Of a stretch of DNA of 64,000 nucleotides, positions 25,406 through 33,222 are shown piece by piece. Source of the stretch: Mucilaginibacter sp. SJ (GTDB lineage Bacteria; Bacteroidota; Bacteroidia; Sphingobacteriales; Sphingobacteriaceae); NCBI RefSeq assembly GCF_028993635.1, contig NZ_CP118631.1, forward strand, positions 3,906,001 to 3,970,000. The letters are read 5' to 3'. Positions within the stretch are counted from its first letter, which is position 1; every line of letters begins with the position of its first letter. The notes below the pieces were generated by a model, which had not been told where the DNA came from, did no database searches, and saw only the letters and a list, made by a program, of their open reading frames with translations. A program made the position numbers and the translations under genes.

Positions 25406-26374
25406 CTACTGCTGTTGTTGCTGCTGCTGTTGAATGATCTCCATATATCGCTGATAGCTGTTTTTAGGAAATTCGGCTACCGCGTGCATGGCAGGCGATT
25501 CGTGGGTTTTATCCTCAAAAACAATGGTATCTGCATCGTCAACAATTACTGATACTTCCAGCTTGTGGCCGTAGGCGCCTTTATAAACACCTTTAACCGG
25601 CGAACAATCTGAAAAATTGCGCCCCACAGCCAGGCGTACGTGGGTTTCATTGGCAATACAGTTATTTGTAGGATCGATACCAAGCCAGCCGTAATCGGGC
25701 ACAAACACTTCGGCCCAGGCATGGGTTGCCCCTTCGCCGCGCATAGCACTGCTATGGGTGCAGATATAGCCGCTTACATAACGGGATGGTATTTTAAGCT
25801 GGCGGAGCATCACCATTAAAATATGGGCAAAATCCTGGCAAACGCCGGCTTTAAGCTTCCATACTTCATCCAGTGTAGTTTCAACCGTAGTAACCCCTTT
25901 GATGTACTCAAAGTTTTTGTAAACCCAGCCGCAAAAACGAAGTGCTATCTGAAAGGGCGTTTCATCTTTACGCCGTTCCTGCTCAACTATTGCCTGTAGC
26001 TCGGGCAGGCCTTCAAAATATTCCTGCTTTAGAAAATCAATATAGGGTACCATGTATTGAAGCCGCTTAAGATCCTCCCATTGCTGCTCCGGAAAAATAT
26101 CATTAACCGGAAGGGGGCGCTGTCGGGTAATGACAACCAGCTTTGAGTTTATAACCAGCATGTTGTGCTGGTTGCTGTAGGTGAAACTGCCAACCTCGTT
26201 GCCATAGTAATCGATATGAGTATCAACAACCGGGCTGCCTGTTATATTTAGCTCCTGTTTTACCACTTCCTGGTATTCATCTTTTATCGGGAACAGGATG
26301 ATTTGGTTGGCGCTGTCGCGCACAGGGCCTTCATAGGTATATTTGGTGATATGTTGAATCTTAAATTCAGGCAT
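25406..26374 (-). CDS. Transglutaminase-like protein with polyglutamine tail
   Basis: The 322-residue protein has a bacterial transglutaminase N-terminal domain (about 1-85) and a transglutaminase-like core with C179 in AGVCQDFAH, H218 in THAWAEV and D234 in GIDPTN, forming the Cys-His-Asp triad. The last eight residues are all glutamine. It is the third gene of a minus-strand run with alpha-E and ATP-grasp genes. Members are predicted to act as peptidases or amide-bond enzymes on modified peptides; the actual substrate is not known. Confidence 0.9.
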   Translation of the reverse strand: MPEFKIQHITKYTYEGPVRDSANQIILFPIKDEYQEVVKQELNITGSPVVDTHIDYYGNEVGSFTYSNQHNMLVINSKLVVITRQRPLPVNDIFPEQQWEDLKRLQYMVPYIDFLKQEYFEGLPELQAIVEQERRKDETPFQIALRFCGWVYKNFEYIKGVTTVETTLDEVWKLKAGVCQDFAHILMVMLRQLKIPSRYVSGYICTHSSAMRGEGATHAWAEVFVPDYGWLGIDPTNNCIANETHVRLAVGRNFSDCSPVKGVYKGAYGHKLEVSVIVDDADTIVFEDKTHESPAMHAVAEFPKNSYQRYMEIIQQQQQQQQ

Positions 26375-26396
26375 TGTTTTAATTTTTTAATTTGAG

Positions 26397-26450
26397 GATT
26401 TGAAAATTTGAAAATGAAAAGATAGACCGGCATTTTCAAATCTTCAAATC
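26397..26450 (-). repeat. Hairpin between alpha-E and transglutaminase genes
   Basis: GATTTGAAAATTTGAAAATG (26397-26416) and CATTTTCAAATCTTCAAATC (26431-26450) are complementary with one mismatch around a 14-base loop. It has no clear terminator T-run and may instead tune expression within the operon. Confidence 0.6.
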
Positions 26451-26470
26451 AAAACATCTTCAAATTGTGA

Positions 26471-27406
26471 TCATGAATTAGCAAAGTAATGTTGGTTTAA
26501 TGAATTGCCTATGCCGTATAGCTCACTCCTGATCTGGGTGAGGAACAAGTGCAAGCCCTCCTGCTTGATACTTTTTACCGAACTATACTTTATGCGGCTT
26601 TGCAACCGGCCTATCTGAAACGACATTTCCCTGTAGTCATCGGCATTGCTGTCATTCTTCAATCTGTCGAAATAACGCTGAATATTATTTACCGAATAAA
26701 TAACCGAGCGCGGAAAATCGTTGTTCAGCACAACCTGTTCCAAAACATTTTCGGCCTCAAAGCCTTCTCGGTATGTTTTTAAATACAGCTCGTAGCCACC
26801 CAATGAAAGCAGCAGGTGTTTCCAGTAAGTGGTATCAGTAAGCAGATCGGGGTTATCACTTATCGAGCTGAATTTAGTATCCAAAATATCAACCGACTGG
26901 ATGGCCCGCTCCAGGTATTTGCCAATGTTCATAAATGCACGGCCTTCGCCGCGCTCCATAGTAATCTCCACTGTGCCGTAATAAAGCATTACTTGTTTTA
27001 TCAGCACGTCCAGTACCCCTATCGGGTCTTCCCGGTGCAGGGCGCGTTCCAGCCGCGGATCTTTTACGGTGTGGTAATATTCATTCAGGCATTGCCAAAG
27101 GTCTTTGGTGATGTGCTCCTGTACACCGCGGGCGTTTTCTCGCGCCAGTGTAATGATGTTGAGTATGGAATTAGGATTGTTTTTCCCGGTAACCATATAC
27201 TTTAAAACCGACCGGCTGTCGTTGTCCAGTTTTTCGGCTTCGCCGGCGTTTAGCCCGGCAAAAATCCTCATTACAGGTTCCCAGGTAAATTCCTGCACTG
27301 TATCCTGCGATGAGGCATAATTAATTTTGAGCATCCGCAGCATACCATCGCTGCGCTCAATATAGCGGCTTAACCAATAAAAACTTGCTGCAACCCTGCT
27401 TAACAT
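26471..27406 (-). CDS. Alpha-E domain protein
   Basis: The 311-residue, all-helical protein begins LSRVAASFYWLSRYIERSD, the signature of the alpha-E family. It is encoded between a transglutaminase and a circularly permuted ATP-grasp protein, an arrangement repeated in many bacteria. No catalytic residues are known to me; it may be a scaffold or a carrier for the peptide-like product of the ATP-grasp enzyme. Confidence 0.92.
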   Translation of the reverse strand: MLSRVAASFYWLSRYIERSDGMLRMLKINYASSQDTVQEFTWEPVMRIFAGLNAGEAEKLDNDSRSVLKYMVTGKNNPNSILNIITLARENARGVQEHITKDLWQCLNEYYHTVKDPRLERALHREDPIGVLDVLIKQVMLYYGTVEITMERGEGRAFMNIGKYLERAIQSVDILDTKFSSISDNPDLLTDTTYWKHLLLSLGGYELYLKTYREGFEAENVLEQVVLNNDFPRSVIYSVNNIQRYFDRLKNDSNADDYREMSFQIGRLQSRIKYSSVKSIKQEGLHLFLTQIRSELYGIGNSLNQHYFANS

Positions 27407-27501
27407 ATGATCTAAATTTCGGAATTCGGATGTTCAATTTCGGATTTACTTAGCTCCGCATCCTTCTTGTTTTTTATTTTGATTTAAAAGCCTTTTACCT
27501 T

Positions 27502-28950
27502 TCAGGCTAACACCCACGTGTCCTTACTGCCGCCACCCTGCGAACTGTTTACCACCAGTGAACCTTCTTTTAAAGCCACACGGGTTAGGCCGCCGGGGAC
27601 TATTTCAATGCCATCGGGGCCGTACAGCGCGTATGGCCTTAAATCAACCCTGCGTGGCTTTAGTTCGCCCTGCATGTAACAAGGCGCCGCCGAAAGACTG
27701 ATGGTTGGCTGTGCTATGAAATTACGCGGATCTTTCAGGATTTCCTTTTTATATTCATCTATTTCCTGCTCGCTTGCCGCATGTCCCATCAGCATCCCGT
27801 AACCGCCGCTGCCATTGGTTTTCTTAACCACCATTTTATTGAGGTTTTTAAATACCATTTCGCGTTCATCCGGATTGCCCAACTGGTGTGTTGGTACGTT
27901 TTTGAGTGTGGGTTCTTCGTTCAGATAATAGCGGATCATATCGGGCACATAGGCATAAACCGCCTTATCGTCGGCCACGCCGGTGCCTGTTGCATTTACT
28001 ATGGCTACGTTTCCTTTGCGATAAGCACCCATAAGGCCTGCTACGCCAAGCATGCTTGCCGGGTTAAATACCAGGGGATCGAGAAATTCATCGTCCACCC
28101 GGCGGTAGATCACATCAACCTGTTGCAGCCCGGTGGTGGTTTTCATGTACACTTTATGGTTGTTCACTACCAGGTCGCGCCCTTCTACCAATTCAACCCC
28201 CATTAGCCGGGCCAAGGTGGTATGCTCAAAATAGGCCGAATTATAAATACCCGGCGTAAGTAAAACAATAGTTGGGTTATGGATCTGCCGGGGTGAAAGC
28301 GCCAGCAGGTTTTTATATAGTATTGACGGATATTCGGTAACGCTGCGCACACTGCATTGCGGCAGCAGGTCGGGAAATAGCCGCTTGGTGATCTCCCTGT
28401 TCTCGAGCATATAACTTACGCCCGATGGGGTGCGCAGGTTATCTTCGAGCACATAAAAAGTGCCATCTTCATCACGGATAAGGTCGATGCCCGAAATATG
28501 TACATAAATATCATAAGGCACCTGGAGCTGGTACATCTCGCGCAGAAAGTGCGGACACGAATAAATAATATCAATAGGTACTATGCCGTCCTTAACAATA
28601 AACTGATTATGGTATATGTCCTTCAGAAATAAATTAAGCGCGTTAAGGCGCTGCTTGATGCCACGCTCAACAAAAGCCCATTCATCGGCAGTGATGATAC
28701 GGGGGATAATATCAAAAGGAAAGATCTTTTCAATGCCTTCGCCGCTGTTATAAACGGTAAAGGTGATGCCCTGGCTCATGAAAAGGCGCTTGGCAAGCTC
28801 CTCCTTTTTGTTCAGGTCGTCGGCCGATTCTTTCGAAATGTAGTCAATAACTTTACGGTAATGTTCCCGAACATTAGCGTCCAAGCCATACATTTCGTCC
28901 CAAACATTATCAATTGGGCTGTATTTGTCAAAATAAGCTGATTCTTCCAT
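27502..28950 (-). CDS. Circularly permuted type 2 ATP-grasp protein
   Basis: The 482-residue protein belongs to the permuted ATP-grasp family. The glycine-rich ATP loop is VVKKTNGSGGYGM near residue 374, placed late in the chain as expected for the permutation, and the C-terminus ends with the family signature SSQGGGSKDTWVLA. ATP-grasp enzymes join a carboxylate to an amine, so it probably forms peptide-like bonds. It is the first gene of the three-gene run on the minus strand, with an AT-rich upstream region. Confidence 0.93.
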   Translation of the reverse strand: MEESAYFDKYSPIDNVWDEMYGLDANVREHYRKVIDYISKESADDLNKKEELAKRLFMSQGITFTVYNSGEGIEKIFPFDIIPRIITADEWAFVERGIKQRLNALNLFLKDIYHNQFIVKDGIVPIDIIYSCPHFLREMYQLQVPYDIYVHISGIDLIRDEDGTFYVLEDNLRTPSGVSYMLENREITKRLFPDLLPQCSVRSVTEYPSILYKNLLALSPRQIHNPTIVLLTPGIYNSAYFEHTTLARLMGVELVEGRDLVVNNHKVYMKTTTGLQQVDVIYRRVDDEFLDPLVFNPASMLGVAGLMGAYRKGNVAIVNATGTGVADDKAVYAYVPDMIRYYLNEEPTLKNVPTHQLGNPDEREMVFKNLNKMVVKKTNGSGGYGMLMGHAASEQEIDEYKKEILKDPRNFIAQPTISLSAAPCYMQGELKPRRVDLRPYALYGPDGIEIVPGGLTRVALKEGSLVVNSSQGGGSKDTWVLA

Positions 28951-29148
28951 GAAAAAATTACAATAAATTAAAAATTGACAATCAGTTATCTTTCAGAATT
29001 GTAATTTATGAAGTGTTTTTGATAAAAAAGCAAATTATTTTGAAATTTTTGAATATATTTTAATCAAATTTTCAATTCATGGCGATTATCAAAAAATAAT
29101 TCTTGTTTTTGTTGGGTCGTTAATATAAAACTGACGGGCTTTAGCGTA

Positions 29149-30006
29149 TTAAACAAGGGCATGCAATTCTCCTCCCGCTTTCCTAAAATCCGAAGGGTTC
29201 ATACGTCTGTATTTTTTAAAAATACGGTTCAGGTGGCTCTCATCATTAAAACCAAGTTCATTGGCAATTTCAACCATGCGCATGTTGCTGTGCAGTAAAC
29301 GGTTCTCAATCAGCTTCAGTTTGTAATTGATGATATACTGCTGCATAGTTTCGCCGGTATGTTTTTTAAAATACTGGCCGAGGTAGTTTTCAGAGATTCC
29401 GGCTTTATCGGCGATGACTTTAGCTTTTAGTTTTTCGGGGAAGTAGATGTTGGCCTGGATGTATTGCAGGATATCAAGCGTTTTTTCTTCGGTATTCTCA
29501 CTAACTTCATCGGGCATGCTCATAGCCACATTACGGGCGGCGATTACTATAACCGTATTGATATATTGCTGCAGGAGCGCTTTACTGTAAAGCCCTTTTT
29601 TTTCTTTTTCACTGATGATGGCCTGCATAATGGGTTTTACAACGGCCTTGTCTTCATCGGTTTTTAATATGCATCCCGGTGCCTGGCCTGCGTTTTTTAG
29701 CAGAAAATTGAGATGCTCGGTTGTTTCGCTGCTAAGGCCGCGATCTTTAATGTAAAGTGGGTTGAAGCGGATAAACAGGAACTGTGTTTCGGTTAGTATC
29801 TCAAAATAATGTGAATCATCAGGTGTAAGTAAAAACAGGTGACCGGGTTTATAGGTAAACTTGCTTTTGTTTATGCACTGCTTTCCGGTGCCGCTTATGA
29901 TATAAATAAACTCGAAAAAGCTGTGTGAGTGTTCGCTGCGGGGACAGGCGCTGAGTGGTTCGCGCAAAACAACTTCAAAAGGCTGGTATAAATTATCTTT
30001 TACCAT
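29149..30006 (-). CDS. AraC-family transcriptional regulator
   Basis: From the ATG at 30006 the product has 285 residues: a cupin-like N-terminal sensing domain (about 1-150, with HSFFEFIYIISGTG and the PGHLFLLTPDD strand) and a C-terminal pair of helix-turn-helix motifs (KAGISENYLGQYFKKHTGE and IANELGFNDESHLNRIFKKY). A TTG at 30021 could add five residues, but ATG fits better. It diverges from the oxidoreductase at 30096 across about 90 bases and is likely its regulator. Confidence 0.92.
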   Translation of the reverse strand: MVKDNLYQPFEVVLREPLSACPRSEHSHSFFEFIYIISGTGKQCINKSKFTYKPGHLFLLTPDDSHYFEILTETQFLFIRFNPLYIKDRGLSSETTEHLNFLLKNAGQAPGCILKTDEDKAVVKPIMQAIISEKEKKGLYSKALLQQYINTVIVIAARNVAMSMPDEVSENTEEKTLDILQYIQANIYFPEKLKAKVIADKAGISENYLGQYFKKHTGETMQQYIINYKLKLIENRLLHSNMRMVEIANELGFNDESHLNRIFKKYRRMNPSDFRKAGGELHALV

Positions 30007-30037
30007 AGTGTAAATGTACAAATGTTACGAGGGATTG

Positions 30038-30064
30038 TACAAGGAATATGGCTGCCTCCTTGTA
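30038..30064. promoter_or_regulatory. Candidate operator in AraC/oxidoreductase intergenic region
   Basis: TACAAGGA (30038-30045) and TCCTTGTA (30057-30064) form an exact 8-base inverted repeat with an 11-base centre. The right half abuts a promoter-like TAATTTTG (30065-30072). Its position between divergent genes makes it a good site for the adjacent regulator, although AraC proteins more often use direct repeats. Confidence 0.45.
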
Positions 30065-30072
30065 TAATTTTG
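30065..30072 (+). promoter_or_regulatory. Putative -7 element of the quinone-oxidoreductase-like gene
   Basis: TAATTTTG matches TAnnTTTG, giving a leader of about 20 bases before the ATG at 30096. No -33 TTG is found at the usual distance, as expected if an activator is needed. Confidence 0.4.
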
Positions 30073-30095
30073 TATTGTAATTAAACAACAACACA

Positions 30096-31103
30096 ATGGA
30101 AGCTCAAAATACAACAATGCAGGCCCTTATCGCTCCTGAAGCAAATGCGCCTTTCACAATAACCGTAGTTGACCGCCCAATTGCCTCCAAAGGCCAGGTA
30201 CTGGTGCGTATTATAGCCAGCGGCGTCAGCGTATTGGATAATAAGATCCGTACCGGTAAAGGCGGGCATGCCAGGCAGCCGTTACCTGCCATTTTAGGGA
30301 TGGACTTTGCCGGCATAGTTGAAGCAGTTGGTGCTGATGTAAATACTTTTAAACCTGGCGACGAAGTGTATGGTCTTGCCGGTGGTATTGGTGGGCTACA
30401 GGGTACTTACGCGCAATATGCTGCCTTTGATGCAGACCTGCTTGCCATTAAACCATCTCACTTAAGTTTCAGACAGGCGGCTTCGATGCCGCTTAATTTT
30501 ATTACTGCCTGGGAAGGCCTTGTAGACAGGGCAAATGTGCGTGAGGGACAAAAAGTGTTGGTACATGGTGGTGCCGGAGGCGTTGGCCATTTAGCGGTTC
30601 AGGTAGCGAAAGCCTTTGGTGCGGATGTATATGCTACCGGCAGCGCGGCCCAGCAGCAATATATTGAAAGCATTGGCGCTACTTTTATCGATTACCGTGC
30701 CACAACGGTTGACGAATATGTGAACAATTATACTAACGGCGAAGGGTTTGACATTGTATATGATACCCTGGGCGGAGCTACTTTAGATGCATCATTTAAT
30801 GCAGTACGTTATTATACCGGTCATGTGGTAAGCTGCCTGGGTTGGGGTGAGCATAAGCTGGCGCCCTTATCATTCAGGGGAGCTACATATTCCGGAGTGT
30901 TTACTTTGATGCCGATGCTCACCGGTAGAGGGCGCAAACATCATGGTGAAATTATGCAGCAGGCTACAAAACTTGCTGAGGCCGGCAAAATTGTTCCACT
31001 GGTGGATGAACGTACATTTACATTGGCTACCGCCAATCAAGCCCACGAGATCTTAGAAAATGGTAAGGCAAGTGGTAAGTTGGTGATTGACGTTGCGGAG
31101 TAA
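30096..31103 (+). CDS. Zinc-type/quinone oxidoreductase-like MDR protein
   Basis: The 335-residue protein is a medium-chain reductase with an N-terminal GroES-like domain (PAILGMDFAGIVEAVG) and a NADPH-binding motif VHGGAGGVGHLAVQVAK near 154-170. It lacks the zinc cysteine cluster, so it most likely reduces quinones, enones or similar compounds with NADPH. The divergent AraC regulator suggests induction by its substrate. The start ATG at 30096 is followed by a second Met at codon 8 that could also serve. Confidence 0.88.
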   Translation: MEAQNTTMQALIAPEANAPFTITVVDRPIASKGQVLVRIIASGVSVLDNKIRTGKGGHARQPLPAILGMDFAGIVEAVGADVNTFKPGDEVYGLAGGIGGLQGTYAQYAAFDADLLAIKPSHLSFRQAASMPLNFITAWEGLVDRANVREGQKVLVHGGAGGVGHLAVQVAKAFGADVYATGSAAQQQYIESIGATFIDYRATTVDEYVNNYTNGEGFDIVYDTLGGATLDASFNAVRYYTGHVVSCLGWGEHKLAPLSFRGATYSGVFTLMPMLTGRGRKHHGEIMQQATKLAEAGKIVPLVDERTFTLATANQAHEILENGKASGKLVIDVAE

Positions 31104-31154
31104 GGTGATTCGCTCTAAAATAAGTTACCTTTTCAGTTTTCAAAGTCCAGGCTT

Positions 31155-31619
31155 TTAAAACGGCCTGAATAACGGGCGGCTGATCAATGGCGAAAACGAC
31201 CAGGGGATGGAACTTAAAATAACCAGCAGGGCAACGGTTAGCCAAATGGCCGTGGTTTTAAATTTGTCCTTATCAAGTGTTTTTCGTTTAGCTTTTGATG
31301 AGGCAATGGTGATCAGCGTAATGCCGATCAGCATCATGGTAACGTGCTCCATGCCAAAAAACCTGATCTGCCGCTCGTGTACCGCTTCTTTAAAATGGCT
31401 GATGAAATAATTGGCTATCGGGCTGATAAAATATAACCAAAGCCCAATAGTTAGCTGGATATGAGCAATGTTGGTGGTAATAACCCGTACGCGGTCATCA
31501 AATTTTGAATAGCTTTTGTCAGTAAGCCATCCGCTGTAAGCGCGATAAATGGCAAAAAGCAGGCTGGCTAAAACAAACCAGCGCGTAAGGGAGTGTAATG
31601 CTAAAATAAAAGCGTACAT
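31155..31619 (-). CDS. Four-helix membrane protein, cytochrome b-like hypothetical
   Basis: The 154-residue protein has four hydrophobic segments and membrane-embedded histidines (in LHSLTRW, AHIQLTIG and GMEHVTMM) spaced as in small b-type cytochromes. The overall family is often labelled cytochrome B in Sphingobacteriaceae, but haem binding is unproven. It stands alone on the minus strand, facing the oxidoreductase gene. Confidence 0.65.
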   Translation of the reverse strand: MYAFILALHSLTRWFVLASLLFAIYRAYSGWLTDKSYSKFDDRVRVITTNIAHIQLTIGLWLYFISPIANYFISHFKEAVHERQIRFFGMEHVTMMLIGITLITIASSKAKRKTLDKDKFKTTAIWLTVALLVILSSIPWSFSPLISRPLFRPF

Positions 31620-31670
31620 ATATTATATGTATGACGACCGGCAAAGGAAAAGATTTTATCCGAAATAAAA

Positions 31671-32348
31671 TTATTTTGATACCGATCCCCTTATATAAAT
31701 TTCACCGGGCTTATCAGTTGGACGCCTTCCGGCAACAGGGCCTTTGCGGGTTTCAGACGTCAGCATCCATATGTTGATCGTTACATCCGGCGATCCATCT
31801 TTATTCTTTTTCCAGGTTAGGTTTATTTCGTTGATGTCCTGCGCCGAAATGAGCATACTTTCATCGTCAACAAAATAGCCGTCAACAGCAAACCTCACTT
31901 TACCGCTTACTCCAAACCTCCTTTTTATATCGTCAAAAGTATTTGTTTCAATTTTCACTCCTTTTTTAAGGGTTATCAATAAAACGCCAAACCTGCTTAG
32001 GTTAGCCAGGTTTGGAGGAACAGCCTCCCTGTCTTTCAAAACCGATAATGAAGTGATATCATTTGGATTTATATAGCCAAGACCGGCAATGATTTTGGAG
32101 TTAACAATAATTAATGGCTGCCGTTCTTTTGCACCAGGTAAATAGCGGTATAAGGAATCGGCAGGATACTTAGGCTGATAGGTTTTATACGTGTTTGTTG
32201 TGTCTTTAAAAGCAGGACTGTTATTCGGTTTAAACAAAGCTTTGCCTGTATCCGGCATTATCTGCAGCGGCGTTTGCGGCAGGGCTGCCTGGGCAAAAGC
32301 GGTAATTCCATAAAACAGACACACTAAAACAGTTAAAAGATTTTTCAT
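31671..32348 (-). CDS. Secreted TonB-plug-like protein of unknown function
   Basis: From the ATG at 32348 (M-K-N-L-L) this is 225 residues with a signal peptide ending A-F-A-Q. The stretch INPNDITSLSVLKDREAV...FGVLLITLKKG resembles the plug domain of TonB-dependent receptors, but there is no beta-barrel, so it is a free periplasmic plug-like domain. A frame extension upstream to 32393 would spoil the signal peptide. Function unknown; such proteins are common in this group. Confidence 0.65.
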   Translation of the reverse strand: MKNLLTVLVCLFYGITAFAQAALPQTPLQIMPDTGKALFKPNNSPAFKDTTNTYKTYQPKYPADSLYRYLPGAKERQPLIIVNSKIIAGLGYINPNDITSLSVLKDREAVPPNLANLSRFGVLLITLKKGVKIETNTFDDIKRRFGVSGKVRFAVDGYFVDDESMLISAQDINEINLTWKKNKDGSPDVTINIWMLTSETRKGPVAGRRPTDKPGEIYIRGSVSK

Positions 32349-32409
32349 GGTTGTAATTTTATGGATAAGATGCAGGCGCTGTGTAATTTCCATAAGTTAA
32401 TCAAATTAT

Positions 32410-32793
32410 TTATAACGGATTAGTGATCCACCATGTATTTCCGAATGGATCTGTTACCCCTGCGCTCCTGCCGTATGGTTGATCGGCCGGCGGCATAATG
32501 CTTTCGGCTCCGCTATCAAGGGCCTTCTGGTAAGTTTCGTCACAGTTTTCTACATATACAAACATACCTGCATTTTGCTGTTGGTAAGTATCGGTACAAT
32601 CAGCAAACATGATGGTGCTGCCATTGATGTTAACCTCGGCGTGCATAATGGTATGTTCGTCGCGCATGGTTTTAAATTGTTCGGTTGCGCCAAAAACCTT
32701 TTGGGTAAACCCGATAAACTGAGCACCGTTTTTAACAATGAGGTAAGGCATAACAGCCTGGTAATTTTCGGGAATGTTTATTGTTGAGGCCAT
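32410..32793 (-). CDS. VOC (glyoxalase/PhnB-like) family protein
   Basis: The 127-residue protein has a single PhnB-like VOC fold: MPYLIVKNGAQFIGFTQKVFG at the start, MHAEVNINGSTIMFAD in the middle and GVTDPFGNTWWI at the end. These proteins usually bind a metal as dimers. The last glutamate ligand of true glyoxalases is not evident, so the activity is unknown. Confidence 0.85.
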   Translation of the reverse strand: MASTINIPENYQAVMPYLIVKNGAQFIGFTQKVFGATEQFKTMRDEHTIMHAEVNINGSTIMFADCTDTYQQQNAGMFVYVENCDETYQKALDSGAESIMPPADQPYGRSAGVTDPFGNTWWITNPL

Positions 32794-32843
32794 GGTAACT
32801 GGTTTTGATATTCTAAGTTACCAAATATCCAATTGATGTTTGA

Positions 32844-32894
32844 TCATAATACAAGATCGGCCAGCGCTTCGTCGGTAAAGTTTATGGCTTCCAT
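32844..32894 (-). pseudogene. Truncated RelE/ParE-type toxin start
   Basis: An ATG at 32894 overlaps the antitoxin stop by 13 bases and reads M-E-A-I-N-F-T-D-E-A-L-A-D-L-V-L before a TGA. The I-N-F-T-D-E-A-L-A-D-L pattern is typical of the first helix of ParE/RelE toxins, but a full toxin needs about 95 residues. The frame after the stop is not toxin-like for long, so most of the gene has been lost. Such toxins cleave mRNA or poison gyrase; this one cannot act. Confidence 0.6.
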
Positions 32895-33103
32895 ATATTA
32901 TCAAGGTTAAGTTTGGTGACTTTACCTTGATGCTCTTGCTCAATTGATTTTTGCAGATGTTGAGCATTGGCTTCTGAAGAAAGCAAGTAAGCAGTATCAT
33001 TCGCTATTTCGCTTGTTTTATAATCAACATGCAGGGCATCCAAAAAAATCCGGATAGCAGTTTCCTGATCTGCATTTGCAGGATGTATGGTTAATGTTGT
33101 CAT
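32882..33103 (-). CDS. Small antitoxin-like protein, DUF2683 type
   Basis: The 73-residue protein (M-T-T-L-T-I-H-P...LDNIWKP) matches the short antitoxins found before RelE/ParE toxins, with an N-terminal T-L-T-I-H strand and a C-terminal N-I-W-K tail. Its stop codon overlaps the start of the toxin remnant, the normal toxin-antitoxin layout. It may persist as an orphan antitoxin guarding against related toxins elsewhere. Confidence 0.65.
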   Translation of the reverse strand: MTTLTIHPANADQETAIRIFLDALHVDYKTSEIANDTAYLLSSEANAQHLQKSIEQEHQGKVTKLNLDNIWKP

Positions 33104-33222
33104 ATATCAAATATACCCCGTTTTTATTTTAACCGTCAAATCTGTCTAAAATACAACCCGATACAGCGCCTGCGAATAATGGGTCAAATCCGAAATCAAA
33201 AAAACCTAATTCCGAAATTCCC

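Noticed and set aside
32818..33000. 60-codon minus-strand frame overlapping the antitoxin
   Set aside because: It is out of frame with the antitoxin and the toxin-like start; the 16-codon toxin remnant explains the sequence better.
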